Origin: Caldisericia bacterium
GTDB lineage: Bacteria > Caldisericota > Caldisericia > B22-G15
Direction of reading: 5' to 3'
Assembly: GCA_030018355.1 (NCBI GenBank)
Contig: JASEFN010000004.1
Location: 88,291-152,290 of the forward strand
DNA length: 64,000 nucleotides
The first letter of the stretch is position 1; the number at the start of each line of letters is the position of its first letter. A model generated the notes under the pieces. The model was not told where the DNA came from. It was given only the letters and a program-made list of their open reading frames with translations, and ran no database searches. Below, piece after piece: positions 53,226 through 62,300 of the stretch. Made by a program: the position numbers and the translations under genes.

Positions 53226-53841
53226 CTTTTCTCCTTTCTTCCAATATATTTATAACATAATTATCATCAACTTGCTCAAAGTCCTCATAAAATTGTCCAA
53301 CCGCATAAAAAATAGTTGGAAGATATAAAGAAATAAATAAATCTACTTCTTTCTCGATTCTCTCTTTAGCATCAATACTTGAAACTGGAACAGCAACAAC
53401 AACCTTATCTGGATTCTTATTCTTAATTGTTCTAACTGCAATTAACATTGTCTCACCAGTTGCAATTCCATCATCCACAATTATTGCTGTGTGGCCTTTC
53501 AATTCTTTTATAGGTTCACCATTTCTAAATAATCTAACTCTTTCTTCAAGAATTTTCTTTTTTCTTTCTATTGTTTTTTTAAGAATCTCTTCTGGCTCCT
53601 TTTCTCTTAGCAAAATTGTTCCATCTTCACTTATTGCACCAATTGCATATTCTTCGTTAATGTAGGATGGAATTTTTGAAACACAAATTGTATCAAGTGG
53701 GCAATTTAAAATTTTACTTATTTCATATCCAATTACAACTCCTCCTCTTGGAATTCCAAAAATAATTGGTTTTTTTAAATTTAACTCTTTTAAATGGTTT
53801 CCTAAAAGTTTTCCTGCCTCTTCTCTATTTCTGAATATCAC
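53212..53841 (-). CDS. Type I phosphoribosyltransferase-domain protein
   Basis: Product of 209 aa. The PRPP-binding loop reads [12 protein letters not shown] (about residues 118-129), and the N-terminal [12 protein letters not shown] fits the stand-alone 'predicted phosphoribosyltransferase' group often found near stress and protease genes. The substrate is not known. The start is GTG, 17 bases inside the bactofilin gene; clpP overlaps its own end. Confidence 0.85.
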   Translation of the reverse strand: MIFRNREEAGKLLGNHLKELNLKKPIIFGIPRGGVVIGYEISKILNCPLDTICVSKIPSYINEEYAIGAISEDGTILLREKEPEEILKKTIERKKKILEERVRLFRNGEPIKELKGHTAIIVDDGIATGETMLIAVRTIKNKNPDKVVVAVPVSSIDAKERIEKEVDLFISLYLPTIFYAVGQFYEDFEQVDDNYVINILEERRKDERV

Positions 53842-54229
53842 CTTTTTTCTCTTTTAAATTTAAACTTTCTTTATTTGTCACCATTGCACACTTTCCTTCT
53901 AAAATCCCACCCTCTTCAATAGCAATTTTTGGTGTATTAACATCACCAATTAGTTTTCCAGTTGAATAAATTTCAACTTTTCTATCAGAAGTTACATTAC
54001 CATTAATTGTTCCCATTATCTGAACTTCACCTGCTTTTACGCTTGATTCAACTACTCCTTTTTCTCCAATAGTAACTATGCCTTTTGCTTCAATTTCACC
54101 TTTTACTTTACCATCTACCCTTAAACTACCTTCACAAATTATTTTTCCTTCAACAGTTGTTCCTTCTCCTATGTATGATTGAGCAGAATCTTTCACTATC
54201 TCCTCTTTTGAAACTTTTCCAAATGGCAT
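53825..54229 (-). CDS. Bactofilin-family cytoskeletal protein
   Basis: Product of 134 aa, a single bactofilin domain: right-handed beta-helix with repeating I-x-x-x-G-x-V pattern (G-S-L-R-V-D-G-K-V-K-G-E-I, V-Q-I-M-G-T-I-N-G-N-V). Such proteins polymerise without nucleotide and organise envelope synthesis or cell shape. Two ATGs overlap (54232 and 54229); the second fits SD AGGAGG better. The gene starts 19 bases after the CCA of tRNA-Gly and is probably expressed from its promoter. Confidence 0.88.
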   Translation of the reverse strand: MPFGKVSKEEIVKDSAQSYIGEGTTVEGKIICEGSLRVDGKVKGEIEAKGIVTIGEKGVVESSVKAGEVQIMGTINGNVTSDRKVEIYSTGKLIGDVNTPKIAIEEGGILEGKCAMVTNKESLNLKEKKGDIQK

Positions 54230-54248
54230 CATTACCTCCTTTTATTTT

Positions 54249-54323
54249 TGGAGCGGGAAACGGGATTCGAACCCGCGACCCTCGGCTTGGGAAGCCGATG
54301 CTCTACCCCTGAGCTATTCCCGC
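54249..54323 (-). tRNA. tRNA-Gly (anticodon CCC)
   Basis: A 75-base cloverleaf on the minus strand: acceptor GCGGGAA / TTCCCGC, anticodon stem TCGGC/GCCGA with loop TTCCCAA (anticodon CCC, reads GGG), T loop TTCGAAT, discriminator T and encoded CCA. It lies directly in front of the bactofilin gene on the same strand. Confidence 0.96.
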
Positions 54324-54331
54324 CTAAGAAT

Positions 54332-54340
54332 ATTATATCA
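54332..54340 (-). promoter_or_regulatory. Extended -10 promoter of tRNA-Gly
   Basis: TGATATAAT on the minus strand, ending 8 bases before the tRNA 5' end, so the transcript would start at or one base from the mature tRNA. Its TGA is also the stop codon of the upstream PIG-L gene. Confidence 0.6.
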
Positions 54341-55132
54341 ATCTTTTTGATTATCAACATAAAAAATTTCATTCTTTCTTATAAAACTAAGCAACATCTC
54401 TTTTAGTGGTATTTTAATTAATTGAGATTTATACATAAATATCGCTTCTTTTTTTATTTCTAATTCTTTTTCAGTTAAAGTGAATGAATACCATTTTGAA
54501 TGAAAATTTAAAGTTCTTAAAGGAGGTAAAATATATAAATTTGGATCATATTTTAGTGGTTGCGGAAAATAATCATGATGAACAAGATATTGATATACTT
54601 TTATATTTTCGAAATTTGATAAAACCTCTCTTAATATTTCACCACTAATCTTATGATCTTTATGATTATCATATATTATAGGTATAAAAACAATATCTGG
54701 GTTATAATTTTTAATTATTTCATAAAAATCTTCATAAAGTTCGTTTTTATATTTAAATAATTTTCCGTCAGGATAATTTAAAAAAATTAAATTTTCTTCT
54801 TTTATTCCAAAATGTGATGTAGCATTTTTAAATTCATTGTATCTTACTATCTTTTTATGTCTTCTATTGCCATCAGTAATCAAAACAATGTAAACATTTG
54901 ATTTATTTTCAATTGCTCTTTGTATAAAACCTCCACATGAAATAGTTTCATCATCTGGATGAGGTGAAAAAATTATTATTTTTTCTTTTTCTTTTGGATT
55001 CTCAATTTGAGGTAATAAATTTATTGCACCCTGAGGTAAAACTTGAGTTGCTCTTATGAATAATATGCCATAAATTAAAATTATTGGTAAAGAGAATAAA
55101 ATAATTTTATTGAATAACTTTTTATTCTTCAT
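54338..55132 (-). CDS. PIG-L/LmbE-family deacetylase, membrane-anchored
   Basis: Product of 264 aa. One N-terminal hydrophobic segment (about residues 8-26) anchors or exports the protein. The catalytic domain carries S-P-H-P-D-D-E (about residue 57) and the distal H-K-D-H, the Zn site of LmbE/PIG-L enzymes that deacetylate N-acetylglucosaminyl conjugates. No SD; TATAAT lies 14 bases before the ATG, predicting a very short leader. Substrate unknown. Confidence 0.88.
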   Translation of the reverse strand: MKNKKLFNKIILFSLPIILIYGILFIRATQVLPQGAINLLPQIENPKEKEKIIIFSPHPDDETISCGGFIQRAIENKSNVYIVLITDGNRRHKKIVRYNEFKNATSHFGIKEENLIFLNYPDGKLFKYKNELYEDFYEIIKNYNPDIVFIPIIYDNHKDHKISGEILREVLSNFENIKVYQYLVHHDYFPQPLKYDPNLYILPPLRTLNFHSKWYSFTLTEKELEIKKEAIFMYKSQLIKIPLKEMLLSFIRKNEIFYVDNQKD

Positions 55133-55161
55133 GTTGATTAAATAATATTATAACAATTTTT

Positions 55162-55620
55162 TTAAAAATTAATTAATTCCTTTAGTTTTTCTATCTCATA
55201 ATTGCTTAATCTATTTTCAACCCATTTTGACTTTAATTCTTTTATTTCAAAATCAATAAAATTCATAACTACTTTCCTTATTCCCCCGTCTATAAATTTT
55301 GTGTCACCAAAATATCTTGGAATCAAATGAAAATGAAGATGCATAATTGATTGACCACTTGCTTCACCAAGATTTAATCCAAAATTAAATCCATCTGGTT
55401 TTAAAAGTTTTTCAAGAGCATATTTAACATGCTTAAAAGAAATAAAGATATCTAAAATCTCATCATGGTTAAGTTCTTCAACTTTTAAAATGTGTCTTTT
55501 TGGAATAATTAATGTATGTCCCTTTGTCACAGGAAAAATATCAAGAAGAGCATAAGAAAATTTGCTATCAAATATAACTCTCTCTTTTTCAGGTTCACAA
55601 AAAGGACAAAAGTTTACCAT
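55162..55620 (-). CDS. HIT-family nucleotide hydrolase/transferase
   Basis: Product of 152 aa. The histidine triad H-L-H-F-H-L-I (about residues 95-101) and the N-terminal Zn-type C-P-F-C are intact. HIT proteins hydrolyse or transfer nucleotides from Ap4A, AMP-conjugates or similar. No SD precedes the ATG, but a 24-codon ORF ends one base upstream, which may provide translational coupling. Confidence 0.92.
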   Translation of the reverse strand: MVNFCPFCEPEKERVIFDSKFSYALLDIFPVTKGHTLIIPKRHILKVEELNHDEILDIFISFKHVKYALEKLLKPDGFNFGLNLGEASGQSIMHLHFHLIPRYFGDTKFIDGGIRKVVMNFIDFEIKELKSKWVENRLSNYEIEKLKELINF

Positions 55621-55621
55621 C

Positions 55622-55696
55622 TTAATTAATATTTAAATAATCCTCTGCATTAATAATTTCATACCATTGAGGTTTAAAATTTTTGTTAGAAAACAT
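55622..55696 (-). CDS. Possible 24-aa small ORF upstream of the HIT gene
   Basis: ATG with SD AGAGG at 7 bases, 24 codons, then TAA one base before the HIT ATG. The peptide is M-F-S-N-K-N-F-K-P-Q-W-Y-E and onwards, with no known family. The SD, coupling to a gene that lacks one, and exact spacing support translation; there is no other evidence. Confidence 0.4.
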   Translation of the reverse strand: MFSNKNFKPQWYEIINAEDYLNIN

Positions 55697-55711
55697 TAAT
55701 TAACCTCTTAA

Positions 55712-56809
55712 TTAAATCTCCTTTATATTATACTTTCTTTCTCCCAAACCAATCTCTTCTCCATATTCGAGTTGTCTTAATCCAGAAATTTTATGAATGT
55801 GGAAAAATTTATCTTCATTTTCTAAAGATTTATAGCCAAGAGATTCAACTTTAAGTGCTTGAGCGCTTTTAACAGCATCGAATGATGCTTGATCAACTGA
55901 AACAATATCTTTTGAACCAAAAAGTCCTATATCTTTTATAATATTTTCATCATGCCAAGGAAGACAATCACAGTCTGGAGATACATCCATAACAAAATTT
56001 AAAAATGCTATTCTATCTTCAAAAAACTTTTTAACTCCATAAGCAAATTCAACCATCTTTTCCTCAAGAAGTTCACTTGAACTACCCCAAGATGTTTTAA
56101 TTGCTCCAGTAGGACAAACAGTAACGCATTCTCCACACCCAATACATTTTGAATAATCAAAACTTGCTTTTTTATTTATAATAACAATAGCATTTTCAGG
56201 ACAATGATCTCTACATTTACCACAACCAATACATTTTTCAATAACAAATGGTGGTTTAAAATCTGCATGTTGCATCTGTTTTCCTGCTCTTGATGCACAA
56301 CCCATGGCAACATTTTTAATGCTTCCACCAAATCCTGCTGACATATGTCCTTTAAAATGAGTTAAAACAATAAGATAATCAGAATCAATAATTGCACCAC
56401 CAATTTTCACTTTTTTAAAATGTTTTAAGTTAACCTCAATTTCATAAAAATATTGACCTCTTATACCATCTGCAATAACAATTGGACATCCCATTGAGGC
56501 ATATGAAAAACCATTATAAATTGCGGTATTAATATGATCTATAGCGTTTGATCTTGATCCTCTATAAAGAGTGTTAGTATCTGTTAAAAAGGGTTTACCT
56601 CCTAAATCTTTAACAAGATCTACTACCTGTCTTACAAATATAGGTCTAAGATAACCATGATTTCCTAATTCTCCAAAATGAACTTTAATTGCGACAAGAT
56701 CTCCATTTTTAATCTCTTTCGTAAGTTTTGATGCTAAAATTTTAATCTTTTTTAAAAAAGACCTCTCTTCACTTTCTGCTCTAAGAGATGCAAATAAAAC
56801 TTCAGCCAT
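55712..56809 (-). CDS. DUF362-type protein with two [4Fe-4S] ferredoxin motifs
   Basis: Product of 365 aa. An N-terminal DUF362 domain (about 1-185, with V-K-V-H-F-G-E-L-G-N and H-F-K-G-H) is followed by two ferredoxin motifs C-x-x-C-x-x-C-x-x-x-C-P (about 194-245, C-I-G-C-G-K-C and C-I-G-C-G-E-C) and a C-terminal DUF362 part with C-D-C-L-P. It probably transfers electrons in the cytoplasm; the reaction is unknown. SD GAGGG. Its gene follows RNase J after 22 bases. Confidence 0.85.
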   Translation of the reverse strand: MAEVLFASLRAESEERSFLKKIKILASKLTKEIKNGDLVAIKVHFGELGNHGYLRPIFVRQVVDLVKDLGGKPFLTDTNTLYRGSRSNAIDHINTAIYNGFSYASMGCPIVIADGIRGQYFYEIEVNLKHFKKVKIGGAIIDSDYLIVLTHFKGHMSAGFGGSIKNVAMGCASRAGKQMQHADFKPPFVIEKCIGCGKCRDHCPENAIVIINKKASFDYSKCIGCGECVTVCPTGAIKTSWGSSSELLEEKMVEFAYGVKKFFEDRIAFLNFVMDVSPDCDCLPWHDENIIKDIGLFGSKDIVSVDQASFDAVKSAQALKVESLGYKSLENEDKFFHIHKISGLRQLEYGEEIGLGERKYNIKEI

Positions 56810-56831
56810 CTTTTTCCCTCTTTAAAATTTA

Positions 56832-58490
56832 TTAATTTTCTTCAAAAATTAAAGGAATTATTATTGGTTTTCTTCTTGTTTTTTCATAAAAGAATGAGGA
56901 GAGGGCTCCTTGAATATCTCTTTCTAAAATCTCTTTTGAATAAGAGTGATTTGAATTATAAATTGCTTCAATTCTCTCTTTTGCGTCTTTAGTAATTTTA
57001 TTAAATTCAACTCCATTAAAGAATCCTCTTGAAAATAGGCTTATATCTTTTATCTTTCCTTTTTGAATGAGTAAACCAATTACAACTATTCCCTCTTTTG
57101 CTAAAACTTTTCTATCTTTTAAAACTTCACTTTCTTCAGATTCAAGACCAAGACCATCAATTAATAAATCATAAGTTTCTTCTTTTTTTCCTCTTCTTAC
57201 TTTATTTTTTGTAACAATAAGAGTATCCCCATTTTCAACAATAAAAATTTTATCTTCGCTCAATCCAATATCTTTTGCAATTTTTTTATGAGCATAAAGA
57301 TGTCTTGCCTCACCATGAATTGGAACAAAATATTCTGGTTTTATGAGTTGTAGCATAATTTTTAATTCTTCACTTGAAGCATGTCCAGAAACATGAACTC
57401 CGTCTTCTTCTCTATAAATTACTTCAGCATTTAAATTAAAAAGTGAGTTTATAATTTTATTAACATACTCCTCATTACCAGGAATTGGATGAGCAGAAAT
57501 AATTACTGTGTCTTTTGGAAGAATTTTTATTTTATCATGTGTTGAATTTGCAAGACGAGTTAAACCAGAAAGTGGCTCTCCTTGACTTCCAGTTGTTAAA
57601 ATTACAAGTTTTTCTTCAGGAATGAGAGGTAGTTCATCGATTGAAACTGTAAGATCGTTTGGAATATTTAAATAGCCAAGTTTTTTTGCAATTGTTATAA
57701 TATTTACAAAACTCTTTCCATCAACATAAACTTTTTTATTTAATTTAAATGATATATCAAAAATTTGTTGTATTCTATGAATATTTGTAGAAAATGTTGT
57801 AATTATAATTCTTCCTTTTATTTTTCTAAAAAGATCAAGAAGTCTTTCTCCAACAATTCTCTCAGAACCTGTGAAACCTTCTTTTGTTGCGTTTGTAGAA
57901 TCTGAAAGAATGAGTAGCACTCCCTCATGTCCAATTTGACCCAATTTTTGAAGATCAATTGCTTTTCCATCTATTGGTGTTGTATCAATCTTAAAATCAC
58001 CTGTGTGGAAAATTCTTCCAGAATATGGATTTTCAATTAAAAATCCAAGTCCATCTGGAATCGAGTGATTTACATAAACACCTTCGAGTGTAAAATTTCC
58101 AATTTTAAATTTTTCATTTGGCTTTATTTCAACTTCTTCATATGGCTTAAACTTCCCTGGAATAACAGTTGAAGCAAGACCAAGAGATAGTTTCGTGCCA
58201 TAAATAGGAACTCTAACTTTTTCAAAAACATATTTTAATGAACCAATGTGATCGAGATGTCCATGAGAAATTACAATTCCTTTTAACTTATTTTTTATTT
58301 TCTCAATGTATGATAAATTTGGAATAACATATTCAACACCATACATTTCAATTTCAGGAAATTTAAAACCAGCATCTAAAATAAAAGCAGTCTCATTATC
58401 TTCAAAAACTATCATATTTTTACCAATCTCATTTAAACCCCCTAAAAATGTGATTTTAACAAATTCATTGGATAATTCTTCTAAATTCAT
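56832..58490 (-). CDS. rnj: Ribonuclease J
   Basis: Product of 552 aa of the metallo-beta-lactamase/beta-CASP family, a 5'-3' exo- and endoribonuclease for mRNA decay and rRNA maturation. Zn site S-H-G-H-L-D-H-I-G (about residue 75), beta-CASP motifs D-S-T-N-A, S-A-H-P-I-P-G-N-E and H-V-S-G-H-A, and a C-terminal domain are all present. An in-frame ATG at 58538 would overlap the M16 gene by 74 bases; the ATG at 58490 gives the normal N-terminus. It sits with PNPase and S15 in one operon. Confidence 0.95.
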   Translation of the reverse strand: MNLEELSNEFVKITFLGGLNEIGKNMIVFEDNETAFILDAGFKFPEIEMYGVEYVIPNLSYIEKIKNKLKGIVISHGHLDHIGSLKYVFEKVRVPIYGTKLSLGLASTVIPGKFKPYEEVEIKPNEKFKIGNFTLEGVYVNHSIPDGLGFLIENPYSGRIFHTGDFKIDTTPIDGKAIDLQKLGQIGHEGVLLILSDSTNATKEGFTGSERIVGERLLDLFRKIKGRIIITTFSTNIHRIQQIFDISFKLNKKVYVDGKSFVNIITIAKKLGYLNIPNDLTVSIDELPLIPEEKLVILTTGSQGEPLSGLTRLANSTHDKIKILPKDTVIISAHPIPGNEEYVNKIINSLFNLNAEVIYREEDGVHVSGHASSEELKIMLQLIKPEYFVPIHGEARHLYAHKKIAKDIGLSEDKIFIVENGDTLIVTKNKVRRGKKEETYDLLIDGLGLESEESEVLKDRKVLAKEGIVVIGLLIQKGKIKDISLFSRGFFNGVEFNKITKDAKERIEAIYNSNHSYSKEILERDIQGALSSFFYEKTRRKPIIIPLIFEEN

Positions 58491-59724
58491 CTTCTGTAAT
58501 ATCTCCACAAACTCCAAAACTAAATTTTTCAAATTCAAGTTTATAAAATTCTTCCATTAAATTATCTTTATTAACTTTTTGAATTTTATCTATTGTATCC
58601 TCTATTCTCTCAACATAGCCTTTTCTAAAGAAATTAACTCCATTTCTTTCACTTTTTGCTAAGGAATTTTCAAGTTTAAGTAAAAGATTTCCAATTAAGA
58701 ACTCTTTACTCCTTTCTATCTCTTCATCTTTAAATGATTCCTTTCTAATTGTTTCAAATTCATTTTTTATTTCATATAAAACTTTCTGAAGGTTATTTTT
58801 ACTTGTTGCAAAATAGATAACACCAGCACCAGTTTGTTTGTATGAAAGATTAAAAGAGTATATTGAATAAACAAGACCCATATCCTCTCTTATTCTTTGA
58901 AATAATCTTGATGACATACCTCCACCAAGAGTGTTAATTAAGACAATTTGTGTAGGATACTCTTTTGCCAAAACAGATGTTGATTTAAATCCCATATGAA
59001 CATAAACTTGTTTTATATCTTTATGTCTTACTTTAATATCACTTATAAATTTAGGTTCTTCGAGAAAATTTATCTTTTTCTCATAATCAAATCTTCTTAA
59101 TTTCTCTTCTATTTTCTTTTTGACATAATCAAAATCTAAATTTCCATAAAAAGAGATTATTATGTTTTTGGGATGATAAAAATCTTTAAAAAATGATAGC
59201 AAGGAGTCTCTTGTTGAATTTTTTATATTTTCAACTTTCCCTATCACATCATAAGAAAAAGTAGAATTACCCCACATTGCTTTTTTAAGTTCAATTAAAG
59301 AAAGTTCTTCTGGCGAATCTTCAATTGAGTTATATTCTTCAATTACAACATTTTTTTCTTTCTCAATCTCATTGGGTGGAAATATTGGATTTTGAATTAT
59401 ATCTAAAAGTACATCACTTGCCTTTTCAAAACTTTTATCTCTTCCTCTTATGTAATATCCGGTATATTCACTCGAAGTAAATGCATTCATATCACAACCT
59501 ATTCCTTCAACTTCAATTGAAATCTGTTTTGAATCTCTTCTTTGTGTACCTTTAAAAACAAGGTGTTCTATAAAGTGAGAATAACCATTAGTATTCTCAC
59601 TTTCATAAATAGAACCAGCAGGTACCAAAATAAAAAGAGAGAAAGATGGGAAATTTTCTCCTTTTTGATAAATTAATGTTGAGCCATTAAATAGTGGCTC
59701 AACCTTTACTAAACTTTCATCCAT
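58465..59724 (-). CDS. M16-family zinc peptidase
   Basis: Product of 419 aa of the mitochondrial-processing-peptidase-like family. The inverted Zn motif H-F-I-E-H (about residue 47) with downstream E (about residue 124) is complete, followed by the usual two-domain fold. In many bacteria an M16 peptidase gene follows pnp; that order (rpsO, pnp, M16) is kept here. The start has no clear SD but lies 4 bases after the pnp stop. Physiological substrate unknown. Confidence 0.92.
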   Translation of the reverse strand: MDESLVKVEPLFNGSTLIYQKGENFPSFSLFILVPAGSIYESENTNGYSHFIEHLVFKGTQRRDSKQISIEVEGIGCDMNAFTSSEYTGYYIRGRDKSFEKASDVLLDIIQNPIFPPNEIEKEKNVVIEEYNSIEDSPEELSLIELKKAMWGNSTFSYDVIGKVENIKNSTRDSLLSFFKDFYHPKNIIISFYGNLDFDYVKKKIEEKLRRFDYEKKINFLEEPKFISDIKVRHKDIKQVYVHMGFKSTSVLAKEYPTQIVLINTLGGGMSSRLFQRIREDMGLVYSIYSFNLSYKQTGAGVIYFATSKNNLQKVLYEIKNEFETIRKESFKDEEIERSKEFLIGNLLLKLENSLAKSERNGVNFFRKGYVERIEDTIDKIQKVNKDNLMEEFYKLEFEKFSFGVCGDITEDEFRRIIQ

Positions 59725-59728
59725 CTAT

Positions 59729-61888
59729 TTATTTTTTATCTTTTCTCCTTTCTCTATCTTCATCGTCGAAAATAATTCCTTTTTGAGTTAAATTTACTCT
59801 TCCTAAATCATCAATATTTGCAACTTTTACAATAATTTCATCACCAACTTTTGGCCAAAGTTTTGTGTTTTTTGCAATACTACTTCTCATTTGTGAAACA
59901 TGAAGAAGTCCATCTTTGTTTGGAGTCAACTCAACAATCAAACCAAACTCTCTAACTTGTAATACTTTTCCAAGATAAATTCTTCCTACTTCGATATCTT
60001 GAGTTAATTCTTTAATCATTTCTCTTGCTTTTTCACCAGAATTATAATCTGGAGCAGTAATATATATCCTTCCTGTTGGTTCTATATCAATTTTTACATT
60101 TGTTTCATCTATTATCTTTTTAATAAATTTTCCTTGAGGACCAATAACATCTTTAATTTTAATTGGCTCAATCTCCATAACTATGACTCTTGGAGCAAGT
60201 GGAGAAATTTCTGGTCTTGGTTTATCAATAACTTTTAACATTTCACTTAAAATGTAAAGTCTTCCTTCTTTCGCTTGTCTTAATGCCTTATCAATAATTT
60301 CAAGATCTATTCCTTTAATTTTTATATCCATTTGAAGAGCAGTAACTCCAACCTCTGTTCCTGCAACTTTAAAATCCATATCTCCAAGATGATCTTCCAT
60401 TCCTTGAATATCAGATAAAATTGTATATTTATCTCCCTCTTTTATAAGTCCCATTGCAATTCCTGAAACAGGCCTTTTAATTGGAACTCCAGCATCCATA
60501 AGAGCAAGAGTTGAACCACAAACTGAAGCCATTGATGTTGAACCATTAGATTCTAAAACTTCAGATACGACTCTAATTGAATATGGAAATTCAACCTCAT
60601 CTGGAATTACTGCTAGGAGTGCTCTTTCTGCAAGTGCTCCATGTCCAATCTCTCTTCTTGATGGACCTCTAAGAGGTTTTACTTCGCCAGTTGAAAATGG
60701 TGGAAAATTATAATAATGCATATATCTTTTTGTAAATTCCTCTTCAAGTCCTTCAATTAATTGTCCCTCTTTAAGACCACCTAAAGTCACAACAGAAAGA
60801 ACTTGTGTTTGTCCTCTGGTAAATAAACCAGATCCATGAGTTTGTGGAAGAAGGCCTACTTTTATATAAAGAGGCCTTATTTCATCTGGTCTTCTTCCAT
60901 CAACTCTTATATTTTTCTCTATAATTCTCTTCCTTACGTATTCTTTTAAAATTTTTGTAAATGTATAATCGAGTTTTTTTATTAATTCATTCTCTTCTTT
61001 TGAAAATTCCTCTTTTGTTTCAAAATCAGTAATAAAGAATTTAAAAAGTTCCTCTTTTAATTTTTCTAACTCTTCTTCTCTTTTTGTCTTTTCAGGAAAG
61101 TTTTCAAGAATATCTTCAAATTTTGGTTCTAAGAAATCTTTTGATTTTTGAATTATCTCTTCTTCAATAAGAAGTGGTTCAACAATTATCTTTTCTTTTC
61201 CATGTTCTTTAGCAAATTCTTTTATTGCTCTTGCAATATTTTTAATCTCATCATGTGCAATTTCAAGTGCTTTAAGAATATCTTCTTCTTTTACCTCTTT
61301 AAGACCTGCTTCAACCATAACAATGTAATCTTCTGTACCAGCAATAACAATATCCATTTCGCCTTGATCAATTTCCTCAAAAGTTGGATTAATTATGAAT
61401 CTATCTCCAATTTTACCAACTCTTACTGCACCAACTGGACCTAAAAATGGTGCAGAAGAAAGAGATAGGGCTAAAGATGCTCCATTTAAAGCAAGTATAT
61501 CTGCGGGATTCTCCTTATCTTGTGATAAAACCATAGCAATTATTTGAACATCATTAAAGAAAAATTCTGGAAATAGAGGTCTTAATGATCTATCAACAAG
61601 TCTTGCTTTGAGTATCTCTTCATCAGTTGGTTTTCCTTCTCTTTTGTAAAAACCACCAGGAATCTTTCCAACTGCATAAAGTTTTTCTTCATAATCAACA
61701 ACAAGTGGTAAAAAATCTTGACCTTCTTTTGGCTCTTTGCTAACTGCACAAGTAACTAAAACAACAGTACCACCACATTTAACAAGAGTTGAGGCATCTG
61801 CTTGTTTTGCAACTTCACCAATTTCAAAAATATACTTTTTATTAGAAATTTCAATTTCTAAAGACCGTTTATTTATATCTAAAATCAT
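59729..61888 (-). CDS. pnp: Polyribonucleotide nucleotidyltransferase (PNPase)
   Basis: Product of 719 aa with two RNase PH domains (about 10-230 and 315-540, e.g. F-T-R-G-Q-T-Q and G-S-T-S-M-A-S-V-C), a linker helical domain, a KH domain (I-G-P-Q-G-K-F-I-K-K) and a C-terminal S1 domain. It degrades RNA 3'-5' with phosphate and can add tails. SD AAAGGAG; 21 bases after rpsO. Together with RNase J it forms a compact RNA-decay operon. Confidence 0.98.
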   Translation of the reverse strand: MILDINKRSLEIEISNKKYIFEIGEVAKQADASTLVKCGGTVVLVTCAVSKEPKEGQDFLPLVVDYEEKLYAVGKIPGGFYKREGKPTDEEILKARLVDRSLRPLFPEFFFNDVQIIAMVLSQDKENPADILALNGASLALSLSSAPFLGPVGAVRVGKIGDRFIINPTFEEIDQGEMDIVIAGTEDYIVMVEAGLKEVKEEDILKALEIAHDEIKNIARAIKEFAKEHGKEKIIVEPLLIEEEIIQKSKDFLEPKFEDILENFPEKTKREEELEKLKEELFKFFITDFETKEEFSKEENELIKKLDYTFTKILKEYVRKRIIEKNIRVDGRRPDEIRPLYIKVGLLPQTHGSGLFTRGQTQVLSVVTLGGLKEGQLIEGLEEEFTKRYMHYYNFPPFSTGEVKPLRGPSRREIGHGALAERALLAVIPDEVEFPYSIRVVSEVLESNGSTSMASVCGSTLALMDAGVPIKRPVSGIAMGLIKEGDKYTILSDIQGMEDHLGDMDFKVAGTEVGVTALQMDIKIKGIDLEIIDKALRQAKEGRLYILSEMLKVIDKPRPEISPLAPRVIVMEIEPIKIKDVIGPQGKFIKKIIDETNVKIDIEPTGRIYITAPDYNSGEKAREMIKELTQDIEVGRIYLGKVLQVREFGLIVELTPNKDGLLHVSQMRSSIAKNTKLWPKVGDEIIVKVANIDDLGRVNLTQKGIIFDDEDRERRKDKK

Positions 61889-61909
61889 TTTTCTCCTTTA
61901 GAGTTAAAT

Positions 61910-62176
61910 TTATTTTCTTAAATTCAAACTCTCTATAAGTTGTAAATATTTATCGTAATCTTTCTCCTTTAAATAATTAAGGAGTTTCCTTCTTCTTCCA
62001 ACCATCTTAAGGAGTCCTCTTCTTGAGGAGTGATCTTTTTTATGCTCCTTAAGATGTTCAGATAATCTTCTAATCTTTTCAGTTAATATAGCAATCTGCA
62101 CTTCAGGAGATCCAGTATCTCTTTCATGTATTCTAAACTTTTCTATGATCTCCTGCTTCTCCTTTTTATCTAACAT
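61910..62176 (-). CDS. rpsO: 30S ribosomal protein S15
   Basis: Product of 88 aa, the full length of S15, which binds 16S rRNA at the central domain early in 30S assembly. [13 protein letters not shown] (about residues 16-28) and [11 protein letters not shown] are signature segments. SD TAGGAGGT. It is first in the rpsO-pnp-M16-rnj operon, behind an ~80-base leader with a candidate regulatory fold. Confidence 0.98.
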   Translation of the reverse strand: MLDKKEKQEIIEKFRIHERDTGSPEVQIAILTEKIRRLSEHLKEHKKDHSSRRGLLKMVGRRRKLLNYLKEKDYDKYLQLIESLNLRK

Positions 62177-62285
62177 CTTTACCTCCTAACCTACCCTTTA
62201 ACCCAGATTAACTTTATCCAGGTTAAGGATCATTGGCTTTCAACTTCACTTTTAAAAATTATATCACATTAGAGATATTTTTCAA
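62177..62285 (-). promoter_or_regulatory. rpsO promoter and structured 5' leader
   Basis: On the minus strand TTGAAA (62280-62285), a 16-base spacer and extended -10 TGATATAAT (62258-62266). The leader of about 75 bases contains an inverted repeat CCTTAACC / GGTTAAAGG (62195-62228, one bulged base) just before the SD. S15 is known to control its own translation through leader RNA in several phyla; this is a candidate for such an element, unproven. Confidence 0.45.
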
Positions 62286-62300
62286 ATTTTTACTATAATT

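Noticed and set aside
54085..54312. Plus-strand ORF of 75 codons ending in a G-N-G-I-R-T-R-D-P-R motif
   Set aside because: It is the antisense translation of tRNA-Gly and the bactofilin gene, a well-known false protein signature.
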